A stretch of 64,000 nt of DNA from Providencia manganoxydans (GCF_016618195.1 NZ_CP067099.1:868001-932000); one strand, 5' to 3'. Numbered from the stretch's first letter, positions 1-8,500 are shown. Notes: a model not told the origin generated them from the sequence alone. Numbers and translations are program-made.

Positions 1-2
1 AA

Positions 3-236
3 AGAATTAAATCACTCAGATTACAAAATGGTTGGAGTGGTGAAATGCTAGGTAAAGTAACAGGAATAAGCCAACAGCAAATTTCCCGTTTTGAACGTGG
101 CATAAATAGAATTGATGTTGAATCATTAGCTAAATTTGCTAATGCATTTAATGTGAATATCGTAGTTTTATTATCTGATTATGACAAGACTATTTACGAC
201 AAAAATATATTTGTTGCAAATACCTTAGTTATTTAA
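3..236 (+). CDS. MrpJ-like XRE-family helix-turn-helix regulator, 5' end outside the window
   Basis: The frame is open from the left edge (base 3) to the stop at 234-236. A Met codon lies at 45, but the codons before it still read as helix-turn-helix sequence (IKSLRLQNGW), so the true start is upstream and this is a C-terminal part. The recognition helix reads SQQQISRFERG, nearly the SQQQFSRYERG motif of MrpJ, the Proteus mirabilis regulator encoded at the end of the mrp fimbrial operon that represses flagellar genes. The tail after the HTH domain is short, as in MrpJ. It lies 116 bp before a fimbrial operon on the same strand. It could be the last gene of another fimbrial operon to the left or the first gene of this one. 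Family and partial status are clear; the role in switching between adhesion and motility is inferred. Confidence 0.8.
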   Translation, partial: RIKSLRLQNGWSGEMLGKVTGISQQQISRFERGINRIDVESLAKFANAFNVNIVVLLSDYDKTIYDKNIFVANTLVI

Positions 237-298
237 TTTCTGGAAGTAATATTAAAAGGACTTAGTACAACTTTAGTTATCAATATGTGTAGTTAATC

Positions 299-322
299 AT
301 CCTTATTTTAATAATAAAGGAT
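299..322. other. Small hairpin between the regulator and the pilin gene
   Basis: ATCCTT at 299-304 can pair with AAGGAT at 317-322 across an AT-rich 12-base loop. It sits in the 116 bp gap before the pilin start. There is no T tract after it, so it is not a convincing terminator. It may be part of the pilin leader. Confidence 0.3.
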
Positions 323-352
323 AGGACTCGTTTTATCTTACAAAGGTCAAAT

Positions 353-865
353 ATGAAAAAATCTCTTTTGGTTTTATTAGTTGCATCTTCAATTTCAGCA
401 TCAGTTATGGCGGCAGATGGTGTTATTACATTTAATGGTGAGATTACTGCGACAACTTGTGATATCACTTCAGATAATGGCGGTAAAGACTTCACCGTTA
501 CTTTACCAAAAGTATCTACGACAGCATTAGCAAACGCTGGTGATATCGCTGGTGTAACTCAGTTTTCATTGAAGTTGGCAAACTGTACTTCAAACGTTGC
601 TGTTGCAGCGAGCTTTGAAAATACAACCAGCACTGATGCAAGTAATGGTAACTTGAATCCAACAACCGGCCCAGCAGGTGTACAGATCCGTTTAGCTGAC
701 TCTGTTGGTACTCAGACAAAAGTAAACGGTGGTCCAGCTGGTCAAACGAATATCGTTGCAGGCAGTGCAACTCTGCCATTCCAAGCTTACTACTTTGCGA
801 AAACTCCAGTAACTAACGCTGGCGTTGTTACTGCTCAAGTGAATTATACAATCGCATATCCATAA
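353..865 (+). CDS. Major fimbrial subunit (type 1 pilin family)
   Basis: 170 aa. Residues 1-21 form a Sec signal peptide (MKKSLLVLLV... ending SVMA). The mature part begins with the pilin pattern GVITFNGEITATTC. Cys36 and Cys78 give the conserved disulfide, and the protein ends in the typical alternating strand VNYTIAYP with a penultimate Tyr. Length and layout are those of structural pilins that polymerise by donor-strand exchange after export. AAAGGT precedes the start. It is the first gene of a pilin-chaperone-usher-adhesin operon and is followed by two strong hairpins, which fits the high pilin-to-assembly-protein ratio such operons need. The fimbrial type cannot be named from sequence alone. 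Confidence 0.93.
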   Translation: MKKSLLVLLVASSISASVMAADGVITFNGEITATTCDITSDNGGKDFTVTLPKVSTTALANAGDIAGVTQFSLKLANCTSNVAVAASFENTTSTDASNGNLNPTTGPAGVQIRLADSVGTQTKVNGGPAGQTNIVAGSATLPFQAYYFAKTPVTNAGVVTAQVNYTIAYP

Positions 866-874
866 TAGCAGAAT

Positions 875-900
875 TATCAGGAAGAGAAATCTTCCTGATA
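875..900 (+). terminator. First hairpin after the pilin gene
   Basis: Perfect 10-bp stem: TATCAGGAAG at 875-884, loop AGAAAT, CTTCCTGATA at 891-900. No T run follows directly. It may protect the pilin mRNA 3' end or help the second hairpin stop most transcripts. Confidence 0.6.
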
Positions 901-908
901 TAAATGAT

Positions 909-941
909 CTAAAAAGTGGAAATATAATTTCCACTTTTTAG
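909..941 (+). terminator. Intrinsic terminator between pilin and chaperone genes
   Basis: Perfect 15-bp stem, CTAAAAAGTGGAAAT at 909-923, a 3-base loop, and its complement at 927-941, whose 3' arm carries TTTTT. It lies inside the operon, so partial readthrough would leave pilin in large excess over chaperone, usher and adhesin. Confidence 0.7.
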
Positions 942-1071
942 TATCAATATAATTAATCATTGATTATAAGTTTTATTTTTTATTATTTGGCAAAATGAAA
1001 GCTCTATTGTTTCTTGATGCTATATAAAAATACTATTTTAGTAAATAAGATAATTTTAAGGTTAAGTCATT

Positions 1072-1833
1072 ATGATAACTCGAGCATCAATTATAAAGAA
1101 ATTTATTTTATTCATTTCATTATTCATTTCATTATTCATTATATCGACGCCGATTTATGCTAGTGTAATTATTAATGGCACTCGTGTTATTTATAATGAA
1201 AAATCTAAGAGTAAAATTGCACAACTTGTTAATGAAAATAAATGGCCTGCTCTTGTTCAAGTATGGCTAGATAACGGTGATCCTAATGAATCACCCGAGA
1301 ATATTAAAACGCCATTTGCTATCACTCCGCCTATTTTTAAAATGGGACCTGGTTCAGGTCAAAATTTGCGTATAACCTACCTTGGTGAGTCATTACCTAA
1401 AGATAAAGAATCTATTTATTATATGAATGTACTGGAAGTGCCACCAGAAGATCAAGATGCAATTGAAAAGCAACAAAATACTATGCAAATCGCTATTCGG
1501 ACAAGGATCAAATTATTTTTTAGACCTGAAGGAATTGGCATGCCCGCATTGCTAAATGAAAAACTCAATTTTTCATTTGAAAAAACAGCTAAAGGTAATC
1601 AAGTATTAGTAAAAAATAACTCACCTTGGTATATCACCTTTCAAGATGTTTCAATTTCAAACGGTTCAAAAAAATTAAAACTTGAAGGAAATATGGTTGC
1701 ACCATTTTCAACTATCTCACTAGGTAATGAAAATGGTAATTCGATACCAAATGAATTTATTAACTCTAAAAAAGTGAACTACAGCATAATTAATGATTAT
1801 GGCGGTGTGGATCCCTACGAATCAAATATATAA
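1072..1833 (+). CDS. Periplasmic fimbrial chaperone (PapD family)
   Basis: 253 aa. Residues 1-30 are a hydrophobic signal peptide, then an Ig-like domain beginning SVIINGTRVIYNEKSKS. This carries the conserved Arg38 of the TRVIY motif. Lys147 in AIRTRIKLFFRP matches the second anchor of the subunit-binding cleft. The G1 donor strand and the second Ig domain follow to the end. It would bind unfolded pilin and adhesin in the periplasm and hand them to the usher encoded 15 bp downstream. The signal-peptide codons contain a 12-bp tandem repeat (1111-1140) giving LFISLFISLFI, which would change signal length without shifting the frame. AAGG lies just before the start. Confidence 0.93.
   Translation: MITRASIIKKFILFISLFISLFIISTPIYASVIINGTRVIYNEKSKSKIAQLVNENKWPALVQVWLDNGDPNESPENIKTPFAITPPIFKMGPGSGQNLRITYLGESLPKDKESIYYMNVLEVPPEDQDAIEKQQNTMQIAIRTRIKLFFRPEGIGMPALLNEKLNFSFEKTAKGNQVLVKNNSPWYITFQDVSISNGSKKLKLEGNMVAPFSTISLGNENGNSIPNEFINSKKVNYSIINDYGGVDPYESNI
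1111..1140 (+). repeat. In-frame 12-bp tandem repeat in the chaperone signal-peptide codons
   Basis: TTCATTTCATTA occurs at 1111-1122 and 1123-1134, followed by a half copy to 1140. The unit is four codons, so gain or loss of copies keeps the reading frame. Confidence 0.85.
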
Positions 1834-1848
1834 TTAAATGGTATTGAT

Positions 1849-4317
1849 ATGAAAATTAAATTAATATTTTTATTTATTTCCTTATCTTTTGGAGCTGGTC
1901 GGTTTGCACTCGCCGTAGAACAAAATCAGAATGAAAAAAAATATTCATATAATGAAGGTTTTCTGGTTGGTAACGCAAAGTCAATTTCTATAGATAAACT
2001 TTCGGAAGATCAAATTACTACTGGGGATTGGTCTGTTGATGTCTACTTAAATAATGAATTTATTTATAACAAAAATATTCTTTTCTATGAAAACGATAAA
2101 GGTCAAGTTGTTCCTTGCTTAACACAAGAAGATATTGACAGTTTTAATATAAAACCTGATTTTTTATCGTTAATTACATCTAATGGACAATGTGAAGATC
2201 TTCAAGCGCTATCAAATGATGTGCAAATTCATTTAAAACAAGATGTTTTACGATTAGATATATTGATTCCTCAGGCGATGGTAGAACAGTATGCACGTGG
2301 TTATGTTCCAATCAGCTCCTTGAATGAAGGGGTTTCAGCGCTATTTATGAATTATAACGTTAATGGTTATAGTAGTCGTAGCAATGGAGAGGATGAGCAC
2401 TCAGCTTACGGTAATATCTCCGCAGGGTTAAACTTGGGGTTATATCGGATCCGCCATCAATCTAGCATGCAATATAATCAGAATGATAAATTTCAACATG
2501 AAAGTATTCGAACTTATGTTCAGCGTGCATTCCCTGAAATAGAAAGTGAATTAACTGCTGGGCAATCATTTACGAGTGGTAGTCTTTTTGATAGTTTTTC
2601 CTATACTGGTGCCGAATTGGCTACTGATAATCGCATGCGCCCACAATCCTTACAAGGATTTGCTCCAACAGTAAGAGGAATTGCAAATAGTAATGCGCGA
2701 GTAAAAATTATTCAAAATGGCTATACAATTTATGAAACTAACGTATCGCCCGGCGAATTTGTGATCAACGACCTCTATGCAACGGGTTACGGTGGTGATT
2801 TGATTGTGGAGGTTACTGAAGCGAACGGCAGTGTTTCAACATTTATTGTTCCATTTTCTACAGTACCCGGCTTATTAAGACCAGGGCAGATTGATTACAG
2901 CATTGTTAGTGGTGAACTACGCGGGCCGAACACATCTTCCAATATATTTGTACAATCGACAGTGCAATATGGCCTAAGTAATATATTAACACCATTCGTC
3001 GGTATGCAGTATTCTAATAAATATCAGTCTGGAATGTTAGGCTTTGCGGTTAACACATATATTGGAGCTTTCAGCTTTGATATGGCTAGTTCTAAGGCTG
3101 AATTAAATAATGATAAAATCTATAAAGGTGCGCGAGCAAGGGTGACGTGGAATAAAGATATTCAAGCGACTAGCACTAATATCGCTTTAGCTGGATATCG
3201 TTATGAATCACAAGACTATTTAAGTTTATATGAAGCTGATACCTATCGTGATAGCTATTTGTATAATGGAGAGTCTATCAACCCAAGGCGAGCTCAATAT
3301 ATTTTAACCGTCAACCAAAATCTATTGGATTACGGAACTGTTTATGTAAGCGGCTCATTACAGACTTGGCGTGATAATTTACCAGACAGTAAACAATTAC
3401 AGGCTGGGTATATGAATAACTTTAAAGGTATTGGTTACAGCTTTACCTATATGAAGATGTATCGTAATAGTGACCAAGGTGGTGATAATAACTATATGTT
3501 AAGCGTCACTGTACCATTCTCTCTTTGGTATCCAGAGCAAAATACAACTTTAACGAGCTCTGTAACACGTTCTGACGCAAATGATCGCTGGTCAAATAAT
3601 ACAAGTGTGAGTAGTTCATTTGGTGAAGATAACTCAATTTCGTGGAATGCTACGGCAAGTGATATTGGCCGTTCAAATAGTAACTTCTCAGGTAATATAC
3701 AAAAAGAGTTTTCACTAACAGCAATTAACGCAGGCTATTCTCAAGGGCGTGATTATAAATCATTCTCAGCAGGTGCGAATGGAGCTTTGGTTGTTTACGA
3801 AGGAGGGATCATTCCTTCTCGTTATTTAGGTGATACCTTTGCTATTATTGAAGCAGAAGGTGGTGAAGGTGCATCCGTGTCATCATGGAACAATATTGTC
3901 TTGAATAAGCGTGGTCAGGCAGTCGTTCCATCATTAATGCCATATCAATACAACACACTTTATCTTAATTCTGAAAATATGAGTTCAGATGTTGAGATTG
4001 ATAATAATATGGCGAAAGTTGCACCTTATGCAGGTTCAATATCATTAGTGAAATTTAAAACTCAAAAAGGTAATAATATTACTTATCGTATTATATTATC
4101 AAATAATAAATCAGTACCATTTGGCTCTGATATATATGATGAAAATAATAATAAAGTTGGTTTGGTGGGGCAGGGAGGATTAGTTCATTTTAATGCGACT
4201 GATGAACAAGGTTTAGTATTTGTAAAATGGGGAGATGCAAATGAACAACGCTGCAAGTTCTCTTATAAAATTAAAATTAATAAAGAAATTCCTGAAGCTA
4301 CATGTTATTTATATTAA
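1849..4317 (+). CDS. Outer-membrane fimbrial usher (FimD/PapC family)
   Basis: 822 aa, the usual usher length. A signal peptide (about residues 1-22) is followed by the N-terminal chaperone-binding domain, with YNEGFLVGNAKSISIDKL taking the place of the common FN-x-FL pattern and a Cys pair (VPCLTQED / GQCEDL). The 24-stranded pore follows, including the plug region (PTVRGIANSNARVKIIQNGY, TNVSPGEFVINDLY). C-terminal plug-like domains end with a second Cys pair (RCKFSY / ATCYLY). It would secrete and polymerise subunits brought by the chaperone. The gene starts 15 bp after the chaperone stop. The first plug-side motifs and the operon context leave little doubt. Confidence 0.95.
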   Translation: MKIKLIFLFISLSFGAGRFALAVEQNQNEKKYSYNEGFLVGNAKSISIDKLSEDQITTGDWSVDVYLNNEFIYNKNILFYENDKGQVVPCLTQEDIDSFNIKPDFLSLITSNGQCEDLQALSNDVQIHLKQDVLRLDILIPQAMVEQYARGYVPISSLNEGVSALFMNYNVNGYSSRSNGEDEHSAYGNISAGLNLGLYRIRHQSSMQYNQNDKFQHESIRTYVQRAFPEIESELTAGQSFTSGSLFDSFSYTGAELATDNRMRPQSLQGFAPTVRGIANSNARVKIIQNGYTIYETNVSPGEFVINDLYATGYGGDLIVEVTEANGSVSTFIVPFSTVPGLLRPGQIDYSIVSGELRGPNTSSNIFVQSTVQYGLSNILTPFVGMQYSNKYQSGMLGFAVNTYIGAFSFDMASSKAELNNDKIYKGARARVTWNKDIQATSTNIALAGYRYESQDYLSLYEADTYRDSYLYNGESINPRRAQYILTVNQNLLDYGTVYVSGSLQTWRDNLPDSKQLQAGYMNNFKGIGYSFTYMKMYRNSDQGGDNNYMLSVTVPFSLWYPEQNTTLTSSVTRSDANDRWSNNTSVSSSFGEDNSISWNATASDIGRSNSNFSGNIQKEFSLTAINAGYSQGRDYKSFSAGANGALVVYEGGIIPSRYLGDTFAIIEAEGGEGASVSSWNNIVLNKRGQAVVPSLMPYQYNTLYLNSENMSSDVEIDNNMAKVAPYAGSISLVKFKTQKGNNITYRIILSNNKSVPFGSDIYDENNNKVGLVGQGGLVHFNATDEQGLVFVKWGDANEQRCKFSYKIKINKEIPEATCYLY

Positions 4318-4398
4318 AAGCATTATATTAATGAATAATTAATGTTGCAATATATTTAACACGCCATTTTATTAGATTATAATTTATTGGGGTTATTT

Positions 4399-5571
4399 AT
4401 GTTTATAATTAAACGGTCAATATTATTGATGGGGATCGTACTCTTTTTTATATCTGAGTTATCATATGCCAAATGTACTCAAGTGACTTTTTTTGGTGGG
4501 CCAGTTAGAGGAGGGGCTAAGTCTGATGTTAATATCTATGATAAAAAGTATCAGCCAGAGGGAACAACATTAGGATATGAATATGTATCTCCTCAGGATA
4601 TGGCTTCACAGTTAGGTATTCCTATCGATCAGGTTTTATTTAGATGTGACCTTGCAGATAAAGATAAAATTTATCAGCTATATTATATACCGATAGGATA
4701 TGGGATAGATAACTATACTCCATTTGGTACCGTAGATGGTATAGGCTATTGGAAAACTAATATGGTTGGATTAATGTTTAATTTTTTCATTGGTAATGGG
4801 GCCTCTTCCAGTACACAGTTTTATAGTAATTATACTGGCAATAATAGTAGTAATATTAGAAAGGAAACCATAGGCTACGATATAGATCCAAGTAATAATC
4901 AAAAAATAGTTATTAAGATGAAACACTATGCTGGTTTTACGACTAAACAAGTTCGCTCAAATCAGGCTGTTGGTACATCCTATGTAGGGCCTATTGGGGT
5001 AGTTAATCGGGGACAAATTGTCTTTAGCGGTCCTGGTATTAATGAAAATGGTACGGTAAGTAACGCTTATGCTGCAATCCCTCTTGCTATGCGCGTTATT
5101 TATGGCCGACTAAATAATGCCTGTGGTATTTCACGAGTAACACCTACTGTAAACCTAGGAACTCATTCAGCAAATAATTTACCATCCACTTTAACTAATT
5201 TTTCAGTAGATATTGAATGTCAAAGAGGATCAACGAAAGTAAAATATGGCTTTGTACCAAGTGAAGAAAATAGAATAACAGATGAACAGAACTATTTATT
5301 ATTAGATCCTAGCTCAGGTGCTACAGCTAAAGGTGTAGCGATTGAAATATTAAATTCAAGCGGAGCAAGAGTTAAATTATTATCATTAGGTGCTGTAGGA
5401 GCACCAATTCCAACTACAAATAACTGGACTCCTGTTTCTGTATTAGGTGGGTCAGGGCTTCAGATGATTAACTTGACCTTTAGTGCTCGGTATGTGAAAT
5501 ACCCTACAGGAGGAACAGTTAAGCCTGGAAACGCAAACAGTAAAGCAACATTTTTAATCGATATGCAGTAA
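4399..5571 (+). CDS. Fimbrial tip adhesin (two-domain)
   Basis: 390 aa from the ATG at 4399. An in-frame TTG at 4387 is possible, but the ATG has GGGG just upstream and starts a clean signal peptide (MFIIKRSILLMGIVLFFISE, ending SYA). An N-terminal receptor-binding-like region with several Tyr/Gly stretches runs to about residue 235. A C-terminal pilin-like domain begins around NACGISRVTPTVNLGTHSA, with the second Cys in DIECQRG, and ends FLIDMQ. This lectin-plus-pilin plan and the last position in the operon indicate the tip subunit. The binding domain is not recognised, so the receptor is unknown. It follows the usher by 81 bp. Confidence 0.85.
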   Translation: MFIIKRSILLMGIVLFFISELSYAKCTQVTFFGGPVRGGAKSDVNIYDKKYQPEGTTLGYEYVSPQDMASQLGIPIDQVLFRCDLADKDKIYQLYYIPIGYGIDNYTPFGTVDGIGYWKTNMVGLMFNFFIGNGASSSTQFYSNYTGNNSSNIRKETIGYDIDPSNNQKIVIKMKHYAGFTTKQVRSNQAVGTSYVGPIGVVNRGQIVFSGPGINENGTVSNAYAAIPLAMRVIYGRLNNACGISRVTPTVNLGTHSANNLPSTLTNFSVDIECQRGSTKVKYGFVPSEENRITDEQNYLLLDPSSGATAKGVAIEILNSSGARVKLLSLGAVGAPIPTTNNWTPVSVLGGSGLQMINLTFSARYVKYPTGGTVKPGNANSKATFLIDMQ

Positions 5572-5585
5572 TAATATCAAACAAG

Positions 5586-5617
5586 AGATACCTACGTTGC
5601 TAGCGGTAGGTATCTTA
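5586..5617 (+). terminator. Terminator of the fimbrial operon
   Basis: Stem AGATACCTAC (5586-5595) pairs with GTAGGTATCT (5606-5615) across a 10-base loop. TT-rich sequence follows, 15 bp after the adhesin stop. Confidence 0.7.
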
Positions 5618-5641
5618 TTATGAATTTATTAATAACAAGCT

Positions 5642-5944
5642 CTAGTCATAAGTAATATTTAAAGTCGGCTTGTTGTTAAATTGGTTGTATTCCACCTTTA
5701 CAAAATCTGAACTGAGTTTTTTGGCCTCTCTAAGTGAGCTGGTTTTAATTTGGTTTTTACCATTACGGTAGCACTCAAGGCCAACTTGCTCACTATTCGC
5801 GACCTTCACTTCACATTGTGGTTCGTAAACATAGCCAAAAAAGGTGATAGTACCGCCACCAATTACATTGGAAGCGGCATAGGCAAAAGAAAAACTAGAA
5901 ATGAGTACAGCAGTAACAGTGGCAAGTAAGGATAAGCGTTTCAT
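5642..5944 (-). CDS. Small exported pilin-like protein of unknown function
   Basis: 100 aa with a clear signal peptide (MKRLSLLATVTAVLISSFSF, cleavage after AYA at 23). The mature N-terminus, GGGTITFFGYVYEPQCEV, matches the first strand and first Cys of fimbrial pilins. The second Cys (58) comes only 14 residues after the first (44), and the domain stops after about 75 residues, half a normal pilin. The end, NKPTLNITYD, resembles a short terminal strand. It is convergent with the fimbrial operon and has its own TATCTCC-complement ribosome site (GGAGATA) before the ATG. It could be a pilus regulator or terminator subunit, a shrunken pilin or an unrelated small periplasmic protein. Confidence 0.7.
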   Translation of the reverse strand: MKRLSLLATVTAVLISSFSFAYAASNVIGGGTITFFGYVYEPQCEVKVANSEQVGLECYRNGKNQIKTSSLREAKKLSSDFVKVEYNQFNNKPTLNITYD

Positions 5945-5970
5945 AGTCTATCTCCTAATTGAACTAGCAC

Positions 5971-6057
5971 ATACTCGTCATACTTCAAATTGCAGCGTTG
6001 TTGAGCGACTTCACGAGCTTATTGCTCAGCTGCATCTCGAGTTATTCATGATGAATA
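5971..6057 (-). repeat. ERIC element, shortened
   Basis: The left end ATACTCGTCATACTTCAAA and inner GCAGCGTTGTTGA are intact. The central palindrome is missing, and the other end (CAGCTGCATCTCGAG) leads to a decayed terminus. About 87 bp instead of 126. Confidence 0.7.
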
Positions 6058-6228
6058 CAACAAATTCGAGTAGCGCGTTGCGGGTTCTCATTTATAAGTT
6101 TAGTTCAATTGCGAGTAATTAATATGACATATGCTAAGGAAATATGCATTTCACATAGTTTATCTTGCATGTGAGGAATTTTTAAACGATCATGCTGCTG
6201 TATAATCTTCTGCTCTGGTAATGAAAAT

Positions 6229-6262
6229 AGCCTGTTTACCGAATAAAAACCGGAAACAGGCT
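6229..6262. other. Hairpin in the 6.1-6.5 kb gap
   Basis: AGCCTGTTT (6229-6237) pairs with AAACAGGCT (6254-6262), with CC/GG extending the stem past a one-base bulge. No gene ends directly beside it. It could be an orphan terminator or the end of an unannotated short transcript. Apart from this hairpin and the ERIC remnant I see no gene between 5945 and 6437. Confidence 0.45.
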
Positions 6263-6437
6263 AGGAATGGATTTGTTTTAGGTGTTTTATTAACAATTAT
6301 TGTTTTGATGCTTTTAGGGAAAATAAACTTTTAAACGAACTAAATAACTGCTTAGAGAGCTGCCTTTAGTGGGTTTATTGTTTAATCCCATGGTGTTGGC
6401 GTATCATGAAAGGTGTAAATGAAAAGTGTGAACGATA

Positions 6438-6470
6438 TTTGCCCTTGTTCTTTGTCGATACAAGGGCAAA
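6438..6470 (-). terminator. Probable terminator of the nitroreductase gene
   Basis: TTTGCCCTTG (6438-6447) pairs perfectly with CAAGGGCAAA (6461-6470), 15 bp past the nitroreductase stop on the minus strand. The T run is weak, so efficiency is uncertain. Confidence 0.55.
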
Positions 6471-6485
6471 TTGAATGATTAAATC

Positions 6486-7085
6486 TTACTTGAAGATTTT
6501 GAATCTTGCTTCGTCATCCATAAAGTCTTTGTCACCAGCTGGTGCATTGATAGAACCAAATACCATTTGAGCACGTAATACCCAATTATCTGGTGTACCC
6601 CATTCTTTTTGAACGTGGTTATCAATTAGTGGATTGTAGTGTTGTAATGATGCACCCACATTTTCTTGTGCTAATGCAGTCCATACTGCGAATTGTGCGA
6701 TACCGCTTGCTTGTTCTGACCAAATAGGGAAGTTGTCTGCGTACAATGGGAATTGCTCTTGTAAGCCTTTAACGACATTCATATCTTCAAAGAACAAGAT
6801 AGAACCAGCACCTGCTGCAAAACTATCAATTTTTTGTTCAGTTGCGGCAAAAGCTTGAGCAGGAACAATAGCGCGCAAAGTTTCTTTGGTTAAGTTCCAC
6901 AATTTTTTATGTTGTTCACCAAATAAAATGACAACACGTGACGTTTGTGAGTTAAATGATGAAGGAGAATGTTTGACTGCTTCTTTAATTAGTTTTGTAA
7001 TATGATCGTGAGAAACAGGTAATTGATCGCCTAGGTTGTAAATAGTACGACGGTTTTTAATCATTTCGATAAATGCGTTTGACAT
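6486..7085 (-). CDS. Nitroreductase-family flavoprotein (Frm2/CinD-like)
   Basis: 199 aa, a single nitroreductase domain expected to bind FMN and reduce nitro compounds or quinones with NAD(P)H in the cytosol. The N-terminal RRTIYNL pattern, SPSSFNSQTSRVVILFGEQH and the central AQFAVWTALAQENVGASLQHYNP are those of the Frm2/Hbn1/CinD branch rather than E. coli NfsA or NfsB. That branch is linked to oxidative, metal or lipid stress. The start at 7085 has GGAGAC just upstream. It stands alone, with a 308-bp gap upstream holding its promoter. The substrate cannot be told from sequence. Confidence 0.85.
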   Translation of the reverse strand: MSNAFIEMIKNRRTIYNLGDQLPVSHDHITKLIKEAVKHSPSSFNSQTSRVVILFGEQHKKLWNLTKETLRAIVPAQAFAATEQKIDSFAAGAGSILFFEDMNVVKGLQEQFPLYADNFPIWSEQASGIAQFAVWTALAQENVGASLQHYNPLIDNHVQKEWGTPDNWVLRAQMVFGSINAPAGDKDFMDDEARFKIFK

Positions 7086-7393
7086 GTAAGTCTCCTAGCT
7101 ATTTATTAGCGCACGGTATTATATGAACAGTTCCAGACGCTGCTATTCATTTGATGAGTACTACTATATCGTTGTGGTTAAAAAATCATAGAAAAAAAAT
7201 TTAACCGTAAAGTTCAAATTTTTAGGCTAAGTTAGTTTGCTAATAAAATTGTTAATATTCAAGTAATTAGTTGTGTTTTAGCACTTTTTGTGTAAATGGG
7301 TGAGTGATATTAAGGGAAATTAATGAAGAGAACTGAATAAGGGGAGTAGGGTACAATTTGATATACCCTACAGAAAGACTGATACATATAAAT
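7086..7393. other. Gap between nitroreductase and metQ-like genes
   Basis: AT-rich and without any plausible ORF. It must contain the nitroreductase promoter (minus strand). Near its right side lies the hairpin described at 7346-7371. Confidence 0.6.
7346..7371 (-). terminator. Probable terminator of the MetQ-like lipoprotein gene
   Basis: GTAGGGTA (7346-7353) pairs with TACCCTAC (7364-7371). It lies about 22 bp beyond the stop codon on the minus strand. The following TCCCCTTATT is only moderately T-rich. Confidence 0.5.
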
Positions 7394-8251
7394 TTATTTA
7401 AGAGATGCTAAAGGTTGGGATATTTGTATTTTTGTCCCCCCAAAGTTATCACGAATATAGTTCTTAACTGCTTCAGTATGATAAATTTTTTCGAGTTTAC
7501 TAAATGCAGGGTTATCTTTATTCTCTGTTTTGACGACTAACACATTAATCATGTCATTAATGCTACCATCATTCTGTTCGCGGAATAAAGAATCACTTAA
7601 AGCATTTAATCCCCCTTCTTGTGCGGCGGTATTACCAATAACGGCGATATCAACATCGGGCAAAGCTCTTGGGCCATGAGCATATTTTATTTGTTTAAAT
7701 TCTAACTGTTTGGGATTATCAATAATATCATTAACAGAACCGGTTGCTTGGTTAAAATTAGGTTTTAATGTAATTAGTTTTGCCTTTTGTAATAATAATA
7801 ATGCTCTTGCATGATTGGCGGTATCATTAGGGATCGCGACGAGTGCGCCATTAGGTAATTCATCTAACTTTTTATATTTAGATGAGTAAACAGCCATTGG
7901 CTCAAAGTAAGTTGTGGCAATAGCCGTTAATTTATTGCCATTATTTTTATTAAAGTCTTTCAAAAATCCCCAAGATTGAAATGCATTCACGTCAACATCA
8001 CCATCGATAGTTGCAATATTGAGGGTGACACCATCATCAATAATTTTAACATCTATGTCTAAACCGGCATCTTTAGCTGCCTGTGATTGGGCAATAAATT
8101 GCCAAATATCCGCATCGCTACCATGACTACCAATAATGATTTTTTGCTCCTGAGTGCTGCTATTGGTGGTTTGTTTGACCTCATCCTCTTGTGAACAAGC
8201 AATCAAAGCAGAAACGGAAAGTGCTAATAATAATGCAGCTATTTTTTTCAT
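7394..8251 (-). CDS. MetQ/NlpA-family substrate-binding lipoprotein, orphan
   Basis: 285 aa. A lipoprotein signal with lipobox LIAC (Cys19) is followed by the NlpA/MetQ fold: IIIGSHGSDADIWQFIAQSQ, GVTLNIATIDGDVDVNAFQS, the FEPMAVYS segment and IPNDTANHARALLLLQKAKL. Family members bind D/L-methionine or related sulfur amino acids for a MetNI-type ABC importer. No permease or ATPase gene lies beside it, so it must use a transporter encoded elsewhere. It is divergent from an oxygenase and a Cys/Met PLP enzyme. That arrangement suggests a sulfur-containing or modified amino acid as ligand, which is inference. Confidence 0.88.
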   Translation of the reverse strand: MKKIAALLLALSVSALIACSQEDEVKQTTNSSTQEQKIIIGSHGSDADIWQFIAQSQAAKDAGLDIDVKIIDDGVTLNIATIDGDVDVNAFQSWGFLKDFNKNNGNKLTAIATTYFEPMAVYSSKYKKLDELPNGALVAIPNDTANHARALLLLQKAKLITLKPNFNQATGSVNDIIDNPKQLEFKQIKYAHGPRALPDVDIAVIGNTAAQEGGLNALSDSLFREQNDGSINDMINVLVVKTENKDNPAFSKLEKIYHTEAVKNYIRDNFGGTKIQISQPLASLK

Positions 8252-8372
8252 TAAAGTATCCCAAACGTGTTATTTAAGAATATATAAGCAGATTGCGTAG
8301 AGGTAATTGAAATAACATTTCATCAGTAAGAATAACTTTTAGTTATATCTCTATATTATTAATAAATTGCTA

Positions 8373-8500
8373 TATATTCGTCATACATCAAGATGTAAGG
8401 TTGTTGACTACGTAACGCCCAGTGAGTCGTAGAGTTTAGCTATACTCCTCGTCTATCTTCGTTTGTGGTTTATCTGTACCTCCAATTATTTAGAGTATAT
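8373..8500 (-). repeat. ERIC element, full length
   Basis: About 128 bp from TATATTCGTCATACATCAAG to TATTTAGAGTATAT. The core is of the GAGTCGTAGAGTTTAGCTATACTCCTCG type. It lies between the divergent metQ-like and oxygenase genes, so promoters on both sides flank it. Confidence 0.85.

Noticed and set aside
237..352. Invertible fimbrial promoter (fim/mrp switch)
   Set aside because: No pair of matching inverted repeats flanks the promoter region, and no tyrosine recombinase gene is in the window.
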